Below, in pieces: positions 1 to 10,900 of a stretch of DNA of 64,000 bases. Below the pieces are notes generated by a model. The model was not told where the DNA came from. It searched no databases and was given only the letters and a program-made list of their open reading frames with translations. The stretch spans positions 1,241,548 through 1,305,547 of the forward strand of contig JAJVDF010000251.1 in NCBI GenBank assembly GCA_022410635.1, in the 5' to 3' direction. Positions within the stretch are counted from its first letter, which is position 1; each line of letters starts with the position of its first letter. The position numbers and the translations under genes are program-made. This DNA is from Tretioscincus oriximinensis. Its lineage: Eukaryota; Chordata; Lepidosauria; Squamata; Gymnophthalmidae.

Positions 1-726
1 AGTACAAACAAATAAATAAATAAGTGACATGCAGTAACTTTCCTCTTTCATTGATGATTTTCAGGTTTCTAATTGTGCTGTTCGGGTGAAAGAGGCCAGA
101 AAATTTAATTTTTTTAATACAGACAATAAATGAAAACTGATATACAATTTACCAAACACCATAGTACAAATAAAGTGAAAAAAACCAACTTTGAAAATAT
201 GTACCCCCCTTACCCAGCCCTCAACTGATATTGAGAGTTGTTATGTAATCAGTCTTTGTTCCATAAACATCTGAACAGCTTGAACCAACAGTTCATTTGT
301 CGACCTGGATATTCCATTTAATTGACCATGATGGTTTGATGATAATCCCAATTGATTTAAGTCTCTTTTCCTGGAGTATATCAAATTTCATAAATTTCAC
401 CATGTAATGCACCCATTCCTGTATCGTCCATTTTGTATAGTCCTTTCAGCCCTTCGCAACGACTAAATGTCCAGCATACATAGCATATTTGACCAAAAAG
501 CTATCTTCAGTAGACATACCTATATTTTCACAATCATTAAAAAGCCACAAACATACTGAGAATGTTAAATCTAAATTCATAATATTTTAAGTGTGAATAT
601 TGTATCCACATATGTGAATAAAACCCTCTTTCCTGGCAGCCATGCCAACATAAAGGGGACATATCAGTCTTGTATGTTAATTGACTAGGAGTCCTGTGCC
701 ATTTTGTGAGTAATTTCATCTCTGAC

Positions 727-740
727 TCTTTTATTCTATT
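727..740 (+). repeat. Target-site duplication, left copy
   Basis: TCTTTTATTCTATT, 14 nt, identical to 946-959. It borders the palindromic insertion on the left. Confidence 0.85.
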
Positions 741-945
741 TCAGAGAAATAGCCGTGTTAGTCTAGCAGAAAGTCCAGCAAAGGAGCTAGCAGCACTTTG
801 ANACTAACTTGAGAAAAGTGGTTGGCATAAGCTTTCGTAGACAGGTCTACTTCTTCTGCATCTGAAGAAGTAGACCTGTCTACGAAAGCTTATGCCAACC
901 ACTTTTCTCAAGTTAGTCTCAAAGTGCTGCTAGCTCCTTTGCTGG
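741..945. mobile_element. Palindromic insertion, Penelope-like pLTR candidate
   Basis: Two 82-nt arms, 775-856 and 864-945, are perfect inverse complements apart from one N at 802 and are separated by 7 nt (857-863). A 34-nt lead-in (741-774) contains GCCGTGTTAGTCT. A 14-bp direct repeat flanks the insertion (727-740 and 946-959), so it entered the L1 copy as a unit. Each arm carries CTGAAGA, a 6-bp stem GTAGAC/GTCTAC with a CT loop, then CGAAAGC, which resembles a hammerhead ribozyme core. Related sequences in reptiles are, as far as I recall, Penelope-like; the family name is an inference. Confidence 0.55.
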
Positions 946-959
946 TCTTTTATTCTATT
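946..959 (+). repeat. Target-site duplication, right copy
   Basis: TCTTTTATTCTATT, identical to 727-740. It begins directly at the end of the right palindrome arm. Confidence 0.85.
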
Positions 960-1297
960 ATCTTTGATAGTTTGTATTACTTATAGACATTTAAACCATT
1001 CATTTGACAATTGAGGGAATTCCCCCTCCCAGTATCTCTTTAGAAAATTTTGATTTTTATATTTATTTATTATTTCTCTCCTTTAAAATATTTATTAATT
1101 GTCCTCTCAAATGGAGGATATATGTATGTAATTTCTAATTGCATTAATCTGTATCTAGTATCGCTATCCTGTTCCTCCCTGTATTACTCCTGTTTCTATT
1201 GGTTCCCCCTAATTTGTATTCAGTGACCTAAATCTTCTATTTTTCAATTTATTAATGCCTTATCTAAATTTTCCTTTAAAAACATCATACCTTCTTA

Positions 1298-1414
1298 GGC
1301 CAGAGTCACACATGTAGTTTTAATCCATCTTCAGTCTCGAAGAACTGGACTAAACTAGGACCTTTTTGTGGTTGTCCAGTATATTGGATTAAAAACGTGC
1401 ATGTGACTCCAGCC
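1298..1414. mobile_element. Palindromic MITE, family B, copy 1
   Basis: The left end GAGTCACACATGTAGTTTT followed by AATCCA matches, as inverse complement with a few mismatches, the right end TGGATTAAAAACGTGCATGTGACTCC. The whole is about 117 nt and non-coding. The same ends recur at 2291-2414, 25617-25836 and, partly, 61583-61672. The superfamily is not clear from the sequence; terminal CAGAGTCACAC could fit a hAT-type element but no clean duplication is visible. Confidence 0.5.
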
Positions 1415-2290
1415 CATTGCTTTTTGAAAGACCAGTTTCTGAGGACAATGCCTTTATATTAGAAATAATAGTTTTCAACAAGCAAACAGTAAAAATTCTG
1501 CTTGTTTGTTTTTATTGGAGGGCTTTACCCACTAATGTTTTTCTTGGTTCCTAAAACATTATTTCTTTATTACAGCATAGGACAAATTTATTTTTCATAG
1601 TTTCTTACTACTAGCATCAAGTCAGCTTCCTTTTCACTGTTAATTCTGCATCTAAATTTGCCTTATTATCCAATTATTCATGTAATCCTGCCTTTCACTT
1701 CTGTTGTTAACTTCATTAACTTAGAATTTCTGATTGGAAGTGCAACCCTGGAGCTCTATCCTTATTTTGATATTCATTTCCTCAGTTTTTTTAATGACAG
1801 TCCTTCATGATAATTTGTGCTTGCTTGTTTTTGAAATAACTTGTAATGAAAAAAAGTTTTTATAACTCTGTATGGTGAAACTATGTTGTCAACGCTTCTT
1901 CATGTGCCCCTAATGGGAATTCTCTTTATTTTTCCCCCAGTCATGTTGCTTTGAATCCTTTCTTGTACTCTTCTGTTACATCCTGTTATAAATTATGGCT
2001 CATTACAAGCAGAATTTATCACTTTTCATTGGTTTTAAATTCTTTCCATTTTCTCAGCTCATGTTCATTAAAATAAACCTGGAGTTGTAGTTCATATTGT
2101 CATATACAGTAGTTAATTACAAGTCATGCTATAAATGGTTGTATTTCCAAAATTCCCAGGGAGCTATTGAGATGAATAATAAAAACAAGGAGTAGCACCT
2201 AAAGAAGAAAGAATTGTAGTGGGACTTGTCCACGGATGGAGCAGTTATCCTGAAGTCTACTTGAAGCCCAATGAATACAACAGTATTTAT

Positions 2291-2414
2291 GGTTGGAGTC
2301 AGACATGTAATTTCAATCCAACTTCAGTCCTGAAGAACTAAAGTGTTTTTTCCTGGTTTAGTCTCTTCCAGAATGAAGCTGAATTAAACCATGTTCCTGT
2401 CTCTGGCCTGGATA
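2291..2414. mobile_element. Palindromic MITE, family B, copy 2
   Basis: The left end GGTTGGAGTCAGACATGTAA and the CAATCCAACTTCAGTC that follows pair with the right end GAAGCTGAATTAAACCATG and GTCTCTGGCC as an imperfect inverted repeat. It is the same family as 1298-1414. Confidence 0.45.
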
Positions 2415-2596
2415 AAGCTAGCTGGCAGCAGTAATCCATGTGTATTAATATCGTAAGGTCTGTTTTATATGAGGATTCTATTCAGGATTGTCACTTAATG
2501 CAAAACCCCATTAAATGAATATTCAGGGAAATTGAAGGATTAGGGAACCCAAGGCAAATCCTTCATAGATTTATATTGTATTCACTTGAATGTGGG

Positions 2597-2670
2597 CAAC
2601 TGAAGGAAGTAGACTTCTCGATGAAAGCTCCTGCTGGCTTGTTAGTCTGTAGGGTGCTATGAGATCTCCT
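2597..2670 (+). repeat. Fragment related to the palindromic insertion at 741-945
   Basis: GAAGTAGACTTCTCGATGAAAGC, followed by GCTGGCTTGTTAGTCT and GGGTGCTATGAGA, follows the same order of words as the arm at 864-945 (GAAGTAGACCTGTCTACGAAAGC ... TTAGTCTCAAAGTGCT). It is degraded and single-armed. Other degraded relatives lie at 12449-12510 and 32078-32170 in the opposite direction. Confidence 0.45.
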
Positions 2671-4957
2671 TGCTAAGTTTTCTGGACCCAAATTAACATG
2701 ATTATTTCTTTGAATCAAGAGAGGTACTCAGTGCAAGTCACTGTAGTGAGAAAATAGTTGTCAAAGTGAGCCATGCCAGAGCACAAAAGTATTGTATTTG
2801 AAGCTTCCACAACACTGTTGCCGTCCAAGTAAGCGCATGTGCATCATTGGCTTTCTGCACACAAAGTTCTTCCCACAAAGGATCCTATAATGGTGACAAG
2901 GACTTGGGGAGCAAATGGGTAAAATCTCCAGTTCATCCTCTTAGTTACGTGAAAGAGAGTGGTTCCTTAATAATCCCGATTCGCTTTGGTAACTCAAAAG
3001 TCACATTCGATGAATGACAGCCTGATGTTACAATATTTGGAGGACTGTAATTTACCCTTCCTTGTACTAGAGAAATTTACATAATAAGATAATAAGGCCC
3101 ATTGTTGGAAAAAATAGAGAAAGCTATTCTTTGAAATGTCTTACACTTTCATAGTTTTAGCCTAGGCTAATTCATTACTCTGTCACAATATTGTACATTC
3201 AACTCATTCAGCTCTGATTTGCATTAAGGCTTGTTCTGTTCCAGAAAGTGATTTAAGGGGACTTGCTAACCACATACTATTCTGGGCTAGCAAAACCACT
3301 TTCTGGAATAGAATAAGGCCTAGTGTAAATCTGGCTTCCAAACATCTCCCTGGAAGCTAGCCTCTATCTTCCCATTCAACATTCCTTTAAAGATAAGAAA
3401 GCGGCCAGTTAGAACAAAGTAGAGAACTCTTTCAGTGGAAGTAAGGAAAGAAGTGAATTATGACCAACAGATTAGGATTTTATTATGTTAATGTTTCCGA
3501 ATTAGTTCCTTCATACAATTTGATTTACTAACAGCTATTATTTTTTTTGCTGAAGGAGGAAGGGTAGCTGATTCTTTCCTCAGATGAAAACTAAAGTAAG
3601 GAATTTTATCAAATGGAGGAGCCAAACCATAAAGGCACCAATGAGAATTGCAATCACTGAAAAAATTGGTTATTAATGATGTAGAGAATGTATGTAAGCT
3701 GACATTGGTATCTTTGGAACTAATTTATTAAACTTCTGCTACATCTAGCTTTCTTCTGTCTATAAACATCTTGAATGAGAGAGCTGTACTTATATAAAAT
3801 TCATCTTTAAGTCTCTTGTATCATGGGTTTTTATTTTTAATGAATTTTAAAGCTTCTATGCAGATCTTTGTTCCTCAGGATGTGCTAAATTTCCCACATT
3901 TGCTGCAGAATGGATTTTTAAGATGCATCTGGAGTTCTGATCAAACTTTCCTTCTGAAATGTTTTTCTCAACAGTCAACTCCATGTTGCTTTTCTCTCTT
4001 TCTCTGTAAATGTCAGGGCTAAGGATCCAAAGTGTTGTAGTCTGAATAAGAATAAGCAGAGATCGGGTGAAAAATGATCCAATATAAAATCTGTTTATTG
4101 CTTGCCATCGAAATTGCCCTTAGTTCTGACCTTTTGCAGCTGAAATGTCAGAATAAACAATATGAATGCCTTCCCACTATTACAAGCTGGTAGGTGGGTA
4201 GCAAGGTCCTTTTCTAAAAAAGCAANGATGGAGGTAAATGCTTGAAAATCAGCAAGTCCCCATTACATGAGCAGCTGAAGTTTATCANTGCTCTTAGTGC
4301 GTGGGTTGCTTAAATCTCTTCAGCTTGTTTTTGTGAAAAGATAAGCTAGCTTTTTAATGCTTCCCTCATCTGCATGTTGCACTTTAGTTAATTCCCCTCT
4401 TGATTTTTTTAAGGTTGTCTAGGGTGAGAAAGGGAGTTCATGAGATATATAGACAACATCCTTTTTTCATAAAATAAAAAGGTTCTTGGTGATTATATCT
4501 CTCTTTTTTNAAAAAAAGTGTGTGTGGTAATAGGGTTACCTTTCTGGACTGTCTTTGAAGAAAATGTGAAGGTACAGGTCGTTTGTCATAAAATATATTG
4601 TTCACTGGTGGAAGCTGAGTAGCTTTTCATGAAATAAATCCATGGCCTCAGCTGACTTGCTTTATTGGAACTGACTCTAAAGAAAGGAAGCCTGGGGAAA
4701 GTGATCCATAAAAAAATGCCTCCAAGGTTGGCTAGTCAGCAGGATTTGGTTTAGCATGTTTCAGATACTCTCCTACAACAGGACACACACCAAGACCTCA
4801 CTATTTCTAAGATTCTGTTCTACTGAAGTAGAGTCCTAAAGAAAACAGCTGTTTTCTGATATGAAGCAAATATATGCCTGGTGGCATGTTTAGCTCATAA
4901 GGGAGCTAAGGGAGAATGTTTGTGATTGTGCAAAAACATCTGAAGAAATAGAAGAAT

Positions 4958-5065
4958 GAGCCAGTTTGGTGTAATGGGTAGTGTTGGACTCTTATCTGAT
5001 TGTNTTCTGGTTCAATTCCACACTCCTCNATGAAACCAAGTGAGTAAACCAGGGCTGGTCATAGT
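4958..5065 (+). mobile_element. tRNA-derived SINE, Sauria type, fragment
   Basis: GAGCCAGTTTGGTGTAATGG, then GTGTTGGACTCTTATCTG and GGTTCAATTCCACACTCCTC. The first and last blocks stand at the tRNA A-box and B-box positions. This head is typical of the squamate tRNA SINE. The 3' LINE-like tail is lost. Confidence 0.7.
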
Positions 5066-5539
5066 TCAGCTGCTTCCCCACTACAAGTTTTAAATAGCTT
5101 TTTTTNNAAAAAAAAACTAATGTAAAGAAATACATTCACAAATATGTCCCCATTTACCTTTGATCTTCCTTGCAGTTCCTTCTCCATCCTCAACACATCC
5201 TGACAATTCTTGTGANATCACAAGCCCCCAAAATCATTGCTGCGCTTNCCTGACTACAAGCCTCAGCATTCTTTGCAAGCCTGCATATAATTCCCAGGCA
5301 TTGTCTACTACACAAGAGCCAATGAGTGTTTTACAATTTGCATACTGAAGCTCTGAGGCAGCTTTTCTTTTGGGCTGTATTCGCATTAGACTTTTAAAAC
5401 NGAATGGAAAATGGAATTTTCCATTCAAAATTGAAAACGAAGTGATGGCTTGAGATGCAGGCAATTTAACACCAGCATCTAATGCAGGTTACAGCCACCA
5501 TTGCACAGAAGCGATTGCTGACATCTGTCCCAGGGCAGA

Positions 5540-5835
5540 GGGGGTGAAGGAGGAAGTGAAGTGGCAGTGGCATTGCTGGTGGCACAGCAACGAGGTGGCG
5601 GTAGCTGGGTGGGTGGCTGAGGAGGCGGCAGTGCTGGCAGACCTGCCTCGCCTTCCTCCTTCACCCCTCTCCACCCACCGCATCAGCAGAGTGAGGCGGC
5701 TCTGCTGGCACCACCTCCTCCTCAGCCGCTTGCTCAGCCACCGCTGCCATGCCCCTCCACCTCCTCCTCCCTCCTTGACCGCTGGCAGCTTTGACAAATA
5801 AATAAATGTCCTCCCTCCCTCTCTCTAGAGCCGCA
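5540..5835. repeat. GC-rich low-complexity block
   Basis: Dense in GTGG, CTCC and GCGGC repeats in an otherwise AT-rich intron, with open frames on both strands that are low in complexity (runs of G, P, S and A). No domain is recognisable and no splice context fits the dynein gene, so I do not call a gene. It could be a decayed GC-rich satellite or part of a transposon. Confidence 0.4.
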
Positions 5836-5838
5836 GTT

Positions 5839-6440
5839 TCAAACTTGTGGACTAGACACATCTGTCCACACCTGTAGCAACAGCAAAGGGCCATCTGGTG
5901 ACACCAGTGGCTGGTACATAGCGCTCTCCTTGATATCTCTGGCATTGTTGATGATGGCCATCATTTCTGTGCAGAGTGAATCAACTTTTGTCACAGGATA
6001 GCACTGAGGAGGACCACCAGTTCCTCGACCAGCATAGATGCTCCTTGGCCTAGAGAAGGTGGCAATGCCTTTGCCTGGTGGTGTGTTCTGGTACCCTTGC
6101 CAGTCATCAGCACACAGACCATGCTGATATAAATTGTTACAAATGGTCTGACATGACACTTGGGTGTCTCTCACCTCCCTTAAACATGTCTGGAGTTCTG
6201 TGGCATTCATCATCTTGTTCCTCAAGCATTATTCACAATGAAGCGGTCATCAGTGTGTGATATTGCCAAAGGACACCCACTTCTGTGCCTTTCTGTGACT
6301 CTTCCAGTCCTTCTGTATCGCTGTTGCAACCTGCTAATCACACTCTAAGCTCAGTTGCCACTTGCATCTGAGAACATCCTGCTTGTAGCCTTGCAATGGT
6401 GAGGTACTGTTGCTCCATTGTAAAGTGCTGTCATGGTCTT
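5839..6440 (-). pseudogene. Tc1-like transposase relic
   Basis: On the minus strand from about 6440 downward, pieces in two frames read RLQQRYRRTGRVTERHRSG, then MMNATELQTCLREVRDTQVS and CQTICNNLYQHGLCADD. That order, a helix-turn-helix with RRTGR linker and a second helix-turn-helix, matches the N-terminal DNA-binding half of Tc1-like transposases. Stops and frameshifts are present. Past residue 46 of the 128-residue frame (below about 6087) the sequence no longer looks like Tc1, and the DDE catalytic half is not seen. The continuing part (GRGTGGPPQCYPVTKVDSLC) is not recognised. Confidence 0.55.
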
Positions 6441-6669
6441 ATGATGTCAACATGTGTCCAGTCTGATGAGGAGCACTGCTTAAATGCCAATTCAAATTCA
6501 TTCAATTGGTTTGTTGGTTTAGAATCAATTGTCATCTTTGGCATTCAGCTCCTTGCTAGAGATCAGTGAGTTGTGCCAACAACACTGAAACGTTGATCAG
6601 TTGCACATGTGCTTTCTAAAGTGCACAGATGTCATTTGGTTCATTTGCATTTTTNNAAAAAAATGTTCA

Positions 6670-6800
6670 TGTAGAATGTATTATTTATTTATTTTACATT
6701 TATACCCCACCCTATACCCAAAGGTCTCAAGGTGGCCAACAATACAAAATTAACATTAAAAATAGTATAAAACAGTATCTAGAAGTGGGAAAAGATAACA
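6670..6800 (-). repeat. LINE 3' tail fragment (TTTA-type)
   Basis: TTATTTATTTATTTTACATT followed by TATACCCCACCCTATACCC and AAAGGTCTCAAGGTGG is the inverse complement of a squamate L2-like LINE or SINE 3' tail. A similar piece lies at 31003-31090. Confidence 0.55.
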
Positions 6801-7742
6801 TTTCTGCAGCCAAAGACCAGGTGAAAGAGGTGTATCTTCAGAGATCTTCTAAACATGTGACCTTGCTCTCTCTCTGACCTAAAAAGTAATCCTAGGTCAC
6901 TTTACTGTACTGCAATCTCCCAAACCTCAAGACTCCATGAATTTTTAAATCTAAAAGACCCAGTTCACTAGTACGTAGTTGTTAGTACACAACAATGTTT
7001 GGAAACTGTCATGAAAAAGTCTCAAAATAAATCAGCATTTGATGAGTTATTGACTTTCCACCCCAAACCCTAACTTTTTGTGAGTAGTGTATATTTCCTA
7101 GTCTAGATTGCTATATTTCTTCTCCATTGGTTTTAATTATAGGTTTATGCTGTATACTAGTCTTTTATCTGTCTTTATTGTAAATCATTTCAAAAGTAAG
7201 CATAGGAAACAGACTGATAGGTGGGGTGTCAACAAAATAGATTTTATCCCTTATTGACTTCTTCAGAAAATATTGTATCNTAGTTATAATATTCGTAAGA
7301 TGTTAATAAAAGCAGCTATTTTGTCATTAGATCTAAACAATTAAATGTAGAATGTTTATATATAGGCATCTGTTTCTGCTCTGGGCTTAAAAAGCATGTC
7401 ATGGTATATTGAAGTAGCTTGATGTGAGGCTTCTGCTTTATTCAACCAATCAATTCATGTATTTAATTGTTCACAGAAGTTTAATTAAGCTTGATGAATC
7501 TCTCATCAAGTTGCATCATGAGCAATTATTTGCTTAGGGATGCAATGTTACTAAAGTATGGCTATAGAAAGAGGAAAGAAGTACCCTAATAATAGAAACT
7601 TGATGTAATGATAACTTAATGTAATGTTCAAAAACTCTGAGCAAACCATCTTCTACTAGNCTATGAACACAATTTAGGGAAATGTATCCATCTTAAAATG
7701 ATTGATCAGCTTTTCAAACTTGTTAAATGTTTTGTTTGGTAG

Positions 7743-7916
7743 CTTGTAGACTATAGAGTTGAATTCAGCAAATGGTGGATGTCGGAGTTCAAGACCATCA
7801 AGTTTCCTTCCCAAGGAACAGTCTTTGACTTTTTCATTGATCCAGAAACAAAGAAATTTGAACCTTGGTCAAAACTTATCCCCAAATTCGAATTTGATCC
7901 AGAAATGCCTTTACAG
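7743..7916 (+). CDS. DNAH9: DNAH9 exon a (entry into AAA3)
   Basis: 58 codons in phase 0 on both sides. The acceptor is the TAG at 7740-7742 and the donor is GTAAGC after CAG at 7916. The protein begins [12 protein letters not shown] and ends FDPEMPLQ. It includes the strongly conserved stretch [20 protein letters not shown], which in outer-arm dyneins lies just before the AAA3 nucleotide site. In the same frame TAG at 7740 closes the frame upstream, which fixes the exon start at the splice acceptor. The previous exon is not in the window: I found no other dynein-like exon in 1-7742. Confidence 0.9.
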
Positions 7917-10900
7917 GTAAGCAATTGAGTGAAGCATTGTTTGATATGTTCATTTTTCAATATAAAAAAGATTAGCAAGTAACAAGGGAAAAGACAAGGA
8001 AGATATGGAAGATTTCACTAGATAATCTCTTAAGATGTTGTGTGCAATTTTGTAAACAACTCCACATGTTTACTGTAATCATGTAACTGCTATAAAATAA
8101 TTACATTACTGTAGCTGATTTAATGCTGTTTGGATCAGTCTTGGGCTGCATCCAAACATTTAAAATTCTCCTCTGTAATAATGGGAAATCAAGTCCTCGT
8201 CTGCACACAGTTGTGAGAAACAACTGTGATAGTGAGGGGAATTTCTGTATTCCATTTTTCGGGGGATTTCTTTGTTGTCGATTTTGTGGCACGAAGCTCC
8301 CTGCACTCATGCAATATTTTGAGATAGGGAGAAGCCAGCCGTGTGCACTCCCCACTCTATTTTGCCTTCACCTTGTTGGCAGATCAAATTGCCTCTGGAG
8401 AAGTCTGCTTGGAAGCAAGGGCAAGACTTTGAAGGCTGGAAATGAAAGTTCCAGCTGGAAGGTCTGAAGGGTGAGAAGTTTCATTCCCAGCTCTCAAAGC
8501 CTTGTCCTTGTTTCTAAGGACAAGGTGATATCTAGCAGTCTGCAAAGATTCAAGGCATGGTTAGATAAGTTTATGGACACCAAGGATATAAGTAGCTACT
8601 AGGCTGGATCTTTTGAAACTGCCTCTGGGATGGAGCAACAGGCAGTACCCATGAAATACCATGTGCATTTTTTCCTTCTTCTGTTCAGACTGCCCAGGTG
8701 TAATTGGTAGGCCTCTGTGTGAGACAGAATGCTGGACTAGATGGGCTCTGGCCCAATTCAGCAGGGCTCCTCTTATGTTCTTATGTATAGAATCATAGAA
8801 TTATAGAGTTAGAAGGGACCTCCAGGGTCACTGGNTCCAACCCCCTGCTCAATGCAGGATTCACTAAACCATCCCAGACAGATGACTGTTCAGTCTCTGT
8901 TTGAAGACTTCCAGTGAAGTTGAACTCACTACCTCCTGTGGCAAACTGTTCCACTGGTATCACCCTGACTGTAAGAAAGTTTCTGTAAGAAAGTTTCATC
9001 CCATTGTTTCTATGTAAGCACGTTTTTTCCATAGGTGCTCCAAAAGGAAACAAAAAATGAGAAACATGCTGCTGCCGCTGTCTTGTGGGTAGCAGCATGT
9101 CTATGATCATGGTCAAGAGCAGTGCTATGAAGGTGTGTATCTGGACACAACCTTATTCTCCTTTTTCCTATTTTACACAAATGTCTAACCTGGGAGGTCC
9201 AGGCATTCTATGGTGGTTAGAGTTGTGGATATCTTAGCTTGGCTACTCACTCCACTATTGTTTCCTTGTTTGTATACTGGGCTTTTCCAGTTTAATTTTT
9301 TTTAAAGTGACTTTTTCATTCATAGAGGCAAATTAGAAGAAAGGCTGATGAATTTCCTTTCCTTTCTGTTGATGACTGCCAAAACTTCGGTCATTTTAAC
9401 AGAAACCTAAGTATGTGCCTATTAGCCATAGGGGGCAGAATTTACCAGGAAAAAGATTCCGTATAAGTAAACATTCTATTCTCTAATGTATTTTATTGAA
9501 TAGCTCTGTTTTTGTTTTAGTGATAGGATCATTTCCATGTCTAGGTCTCTTTGTAGAAGTGATCTGTTTGTAGAGGTGATCAGGAGAAGTTTAAAAAGAA
9601 AATTGAAAGCAGTTTTGATTTGTTCATAATTGCTGTAAAATAGAGGTCCTTATATGCATATTATTTATGTACATTTTTTCAGGGAATATATACCNACTGT
9701 ATCAAGAAACATTGAGAATCTTGAAAGCAAACTCAGTACAGGATAATCTTTGTCTTTCCTCATTGTTGCTATGTATTGCACTTACACACATTTCCTGCTG
9801 ACCTTTTTTTTTAGCATTCTGAAATGCTAAAAGCTGAAAGGCTTTTCCCCACTTACCCTCATGGAATAGTAGCTGGAAACCATTCCTATTTGTTGGCTGG
9901 GGAATTGTTTACTGATATTTCTGCTTCTAATCCAAGAGCAAAAAATGTGAAGGTTGTATTCTAGGTTTTCTGTGTTCTACATGCAGGGCTTCCCTCACAA
10001 TCATGATTTCATATAAAGATACGACACTATATCTTCCTTTCCAATCGCAGCATGAGGGAGTACCATGCATATAGAACCCAAAAGGGCTAGAATACAGCTT
10101 TCACACTAAGGCTTTCAGGAATGATTGTGGACTGCTTCAATACAGTACATTCAAGATATGTTTAAATACGATTTTGGGGCTGACTAGGAATTAGTGAAAC
10201 AATCAACAGTGAAGAACCACTGTTCTGACTAATCACTAATCAGTGAGATTTTCCCCCATATTTTTCAAAATAAGTTTTTTAAAATTTCTAAAGCAAATAA
10301 TCTTTGCACTTTTTCTGTCTCCTAAATGCATAGCTGAACAAAATAGGCTTATGCCAGTGAAAGACTGGAATAGTAGTTCCATATATCAAATGAAAACTTC
10401 ATCTGNGATTTCTGACTTGCCCTGTTTAAGAAATATTCTGGAAGAAATGATATTTGTGTTTTCTTTTTCTATTAGGCCTGCTTGGTGCACACCAGCGAGA
10501 CTATCCGGGTGCGCTACTTCATGGATCAGCTTTTGGAAAGGCGTAGACCAGTTATGCTAGTAGGAAATGCAGGCACAGGGAAATCTGTGATTGTAGGAGA
10601 TAAACTGTCTCTGCTGGATTCTGAAGAGTATTTGGTGAAGAATGTTCCCTTTAATTATTATACAACGTCTGCAATGCTGCAAGGTAAATAACTAGATGTG
10701 CTGAATATTGTAATTTAAGAAGCTAGACAGGAAAAAATAATGAGGAGTTCAGAATAAATACTGAGCAGACTACAAAGCAAAAGAGGGTCACAGGAAATTT
10801 CATTGCGGTTGAATAAAAACTGTTAGACCTATTTCTCATTACTTTATAGATTTCAGTATTTTTGCCAAAACAACAGCTGCAAATAACTTGCAGAGAAATG

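Larger units (their letters stand above)
118..1070 (-). mobile_element. L1-like LINE, 3' end of ORF2, split by an insertion
   Basis: Reading the minus strand from about 1070 down gives a decayed ORF2 C-terminus. The frame at 719-537 shows LTKWHRTPSQL then CWHGCQERGFYSHMW, matching the L1 ORF2 C-terminal pattern of a KW-RTP motif followed by a Cys/His segment (CW-C...HMW). Downstream, near 460-300, GWKDYTKWTIQEW-like residues follow as in the second L1 remnant at 20349-21200. The element is interrupted at 741-945 by a foreign insertion with target-site duplication. It is 5' truncated and full of stops, so not active. Confidence 0.7.
1..7742. other. Intron upstream of the first visible DNAH9 exon
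   Basis: No host exon was recognised here. The stretch is AT-rich and holds an L1 3' remnant, a palindromic Penelope-like insertion, two MITEs of one family, a tRNA-SINE, a GC-rich block, a Tc1-like transposase relic and a LINE tail, all listed separately. 2700-4950 shows nothing I can classify. 6900-7740 is plain AT-rich intron. Confidence 0.6.
7917..10475. other. DNAH9 intron a-b (2559 nt)
   Basis: GT-AG intron. It holds a CR1-like 3' end (+), a second CR1 3' piece of the bird-like type (-), and a short repeat shared with 45190-45260. 9120-10470 shows no classifiable element. Confidence 0.8.

Noticed and set aside
5489..5945. Several overlapping open frames in a GC-rich block
   Set aside because: Low-complexity residues, frames on both strands, no splice context and no known domain. 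Base composition explains them.
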